DNA from: Lingula anatina
Lineage: Eukaryota; Brachiopoda; Lingulata; Lingulida; Lingulidae
Assembly (NCBI RefSeq): GCF_001039355.2
Contig: NW_019773958.1
Span: forward strand, 433,254 to 497,253
DNA length: 64,000 nt
Direction: 5' to 3'
Shown here piece by piece: positions 62,649 through 64,000 of the stretch (positions are counted from its first letter, which is position 1; each line of letters begins with the position of its first letter). The translations under genes and the position numbers were made by a program. The notes beneath the pieces were generated by a model. That model was given only the letters and a program-made list of their open reading frames with translations. It did not search any database and was not told the origin of the DNA.

Positions 62649-63928
62649 CACAACTTCATCTTGTGAAGAAAACCTATATCTGCAATTTGCTTTTTATTTT
62701 TATGATTGTTTGTATGTATCAAACCTTTTATATAGAGCTAGACATGCATCCACAATTGCTAAACAAACAAACAAACAAACAAACAAACAAACAAACAAAC
62801 AAACAAGGGAAAGAAAAATAAAAGGACAGAAGAATAATTAATTAATTTTTAAAAAATGGAAAAGGAGAAAGAAAGGAAAAGAAAGATAAAGAATAGAATA
62901 GTAAATAGATGATGAGATACAGTGATTGCACAGTGTTGCAGCTAGGGTACTCATCATCTGGACTGCAGAGTTGCCAGTGCTCAAAATCCATAGATCTGTT
63001 GTTTGTCTAATGTCTTATTAACATAAGAATAACACAGATAAACAAATAGACTGGGTTCCCATAGATTTAGATTGATCCATCTGGATCAACCTAACTCTCT
63101 GGGGGTTCACGCTAAATTGCTGTCAGCTTCCGGGAGCCTAGCGTGCACAAAAGTTAATTACCCCCTTACAGCTTTTAGTAGGTGGGACAGACATTTAAGC
63201 TGGTTAAGCTGACAGCATTCTTGTGAGACTCCCCAGGGAGAATCAATCTAAATATCTGTGGGAATGGTCTCTTAGAGTCTGTCCTACATAATAAGTAGAA
63301 CACAAGGTAAAGCCTAGAGTCAGCAACTTTGAGACTGTATGTATACTTGCCGCATAATCCTTTTTTCCTTCCACTATATTGAGCTTTCCATCAGTTGAGT
63401 AGAATGTGAATGCTTGAAGGACGTCTGCTCCTGCTCTTTGAAATTCTCTGTGCAGCTGGCGAACTTTTTTTTTTTGTGGATTTGGAAAAAATGTGACAGA
63501 TAATTGTGTAGTTTTATGTGAAATATCAATTTTCTTTTTCTTATTATATTTTTAAGGAACTATTTTTGTCAAAACGGGTAAAGCCATGTTATATCTGGCT
63601 TGTGAGAGCAACTAAACAAAAATCTGAAAAATATGGGTGTAACACCTAAAAATAAACGAAGACAATTAAATTGGGCGATGAAAGCTACACCCTTCCTTCC
63701 ATCCCCCAGACCATCACTTAAAACACCACCAGTTATAATTAAGTTATAATTATATAAGTTATAATTACCAGCATCGGGATGTTCAATGGCTGCCTCTGGT
63801 GTGAAAGGTCCCATTTTCAAGTAGCCTCTTTTTTCTAATGTTATAACATAGCTGCCATCTCCTATGACAGGTCCTTCAGCAAGCCTCTCTAAAATGCCTT
63901 TCCTCTTGGGGACAGTGCAGAAGCCAAA
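58838..63928 (-). CDS. BHMT: Betaine-homocysteine S-methyltransferase, eight exons, 5' end outside window
   Basis: Zinc enzyme that moves a methyl group from betaine to homocysteine, giving methionine and dimethylglycine; cytosolic. Exons in coding order: 63769-63928, 63351-63463, 62362-62556, 61892-62039 (or copy 61103-61250), 60281-60469, 59831-59961, 59393-59496, 58838-58937. They join in phase to 379 residues plus stop (human 406). Recognisable: [50 protein letters not shown]; and all three zinc cysteines, in G-I-N-C (fragment residue 214) and G-G-C-C-G-F-E-P (298, 299). The frame seen upstream of 63928 is intron (acceptor TTTGTCTGTTTCAG), so the start codon and a few residues lie beyond the window edge. 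The second exon uses a GC donor. One exon is duplicated at an 'n'. Confidence 0.94.
60595..61384 (-). repeat. Local duplication D2, copy A (contains a BHMT exon)
   Basis: Begins ATATTTATTGTGAGG and matches 61386-62175 almost throughout, with scattered substitutions and small indels, ending in a (GT)n tract directly before the 'n' at 61385. It carries BHMT exon 61103-61250. This copy is continuous with the intron leading to exon 60281-60469. Confidence 0.9.
61103..61250 (-). CDS. BHMT: BHMT fourth visible exon, copy A
   Basis: 148 bp encoding F-F-G-H-V-E-E-A to M-A-K-K, phase 0 in and phase 1 out. It differs from the copy at 61892-62039 by one synonymous change (proline CCC versus CCA). Using both would shift the frame. 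Confidence 0.85.
61386..62175 (-). repeat. Local duplication D2, copy B (contains a BHMT exon)
   Basis: Second copy of the 60595-61384 unit, starting immediately after the 'n' at 61385. It carries BHMT exon 61892-62039 and ends in a GT-rich tract that differs in length and composition from copy A. Confidence 0.9.
61892..62039 (-). CDS. BHMT: BHMT fourth visible exon, copy B
   Basis: Same exon and same protein as 61103-61250, with the same flanking splice sites (acceptor CTTTTAG, donor GTAAAA). Located on the upstream side of the gap base, nearer to exon 62362-62556. Confidence 0.85.
62581..62644. repeat. (AT)n microsatellite in BHMT intron
   Basis: About 32 uninterrupted AT units, directly 5' (on the minus strand) of BHMT exon 62362-62556. 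Confidence 0.95.
62758..62807. repeat. (AAAC)n tetranucleotide repeat
   Basis: About twelve tandem AAAC units in a BHMT intron, followed by a purine-rich GAAA/GGAAA tract to about 62900. Confidence 0.95.
63048..63275. mobile_element. Dispersed element family R2, uninterrupted copy
   Basis: Shares ACTGGGTTCCCAT, a GATTGATCCATC block, GCTAAATTGCTGTCAGC, GTTAATTACCCCC, a TTAAGCTGGTTAA block and GGGAATGGTCTCTTA with the split copy at 20322-20810. No coding capacity; lies in a BHMT intron just downstream of the GC donor. Confidence 0.6.
63349..63350 (-). promoter_or_regulatory. BHMT: Non-canonical GC 5' splice site in BHMT
   Basis: The exon 63351-63463 ends G-A-T-T-A-T-G-C-G and is followed by GCAAGT on the minus strand. 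Phase 0 joining to the exon starting at 62556 (A-V-D-L-N) gives an uninterrupted BHMT reading frame, and the only nearby GT (in GCAAGTATAC) would break it. The other five donor positions match the consensus well, as is usual for GC-AG introns. Confidence 0.8.
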
Positions 63929-64000
63929 CTGAAACAGACAAAATAAAATTTTAAAAAAATTAAATGACATCCAGAACAAACAATTCTATTCAACAAATGA

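Noticed and set aside
14240..63928. Functional cluster linking ITPK1 and BHMT
   Set aside because: They act in unrelated pathways and are separated by another gene; animal gene neighbourhoods rarely imply shared function.
63929..63979. In-frame Met upstream of the first visible BHMT exon, giving a hydrophobic N-terminus
   Set aside because: A good acceptor (TTTGTCTGTTTCAG) ends at 63929, and the added residues are AT-rich intron unlike any BHMT N-terminus.
1..64000. CRISPR arrays, bacterial-style operons, tRNA or rRNA genes
   Set aside because: No regularly spaced repeats with unique spacers, no recognisable tRNA B-box or rRNA segments were seen; the DNA is plainly animal nuclear sequence. 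A tRNA scan was not possible by eye, so a missed tRNA cannot be excluded.

Overview
The window is AT-rich animal nuclear DNA. It has spliced genes with GT-AG introns and long non-coding stretches, many microsatellites, poly-A runs and small inverted-repeat elements, and four isolated 'n' bases that mark assembly joins. The gene content is a peptide-receptor-like GPCR, an inositol-tetrakisphosphate 1-kinase, an unfamiliar collagen-like membrane protein, and a betaine-homocysteine methyltransferase. Near-identical local duplications abut two of the 'n' bases. Together these suggest a highly polymorphic marine invertebrate; phylum cannot be fixed by eye (hemichordate, echinoderm, amphioxus or lophotrochozoan are all possible).

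Layout. An intronless class A GPCR lies at 214-1254 (+) behind a CCAAT/TATA promoter, with a decayed copy of its 3' end at about 1885-2100. From 2.1 to 13.7 kb is mostly non-coding, with one short inverted-repeat element (7068-7236) and one possible orphan first exon (4165-4275). ITPK1 (+) runs from a probable non-coding exon near 13.75 kb through ten coding exons (14240-33892). Its introns hold several foldback elements and a perfect 30-bp hairpin. Its ninth coding exon appears twice, the copies separated by one 'n'.

From 41.9 to 56.5 kb (+) is an eleven-exon gene for a type II membrane protein with a proline/tyrosine-rich cytoplasmic tail, one transmembrane helix, a coiled-coil stalk, six Gly-X-Y triplets and a six-cysteine C-terminal domain. 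Two mutually exclusive first coding exons can be seen. Converging on it from the right is BHMT (-), 63928 down to 58838. It is complete except for the extreme N-terminus, has one duplicated exon at another 'n', and has one GC-AG intron.

The four genes do not form a pathway. ITPK1 acts on soluble inositol phosphates and BHMT on homocysteine and betaine; the receptor and the collagen-like protein are cell-surface molecules. The adjacency looks like ordinary chromosomal neighbourhood. All exon structures were read by eye from splice motifs, reading phase and known family sequence; no alignment or transcript data were available.
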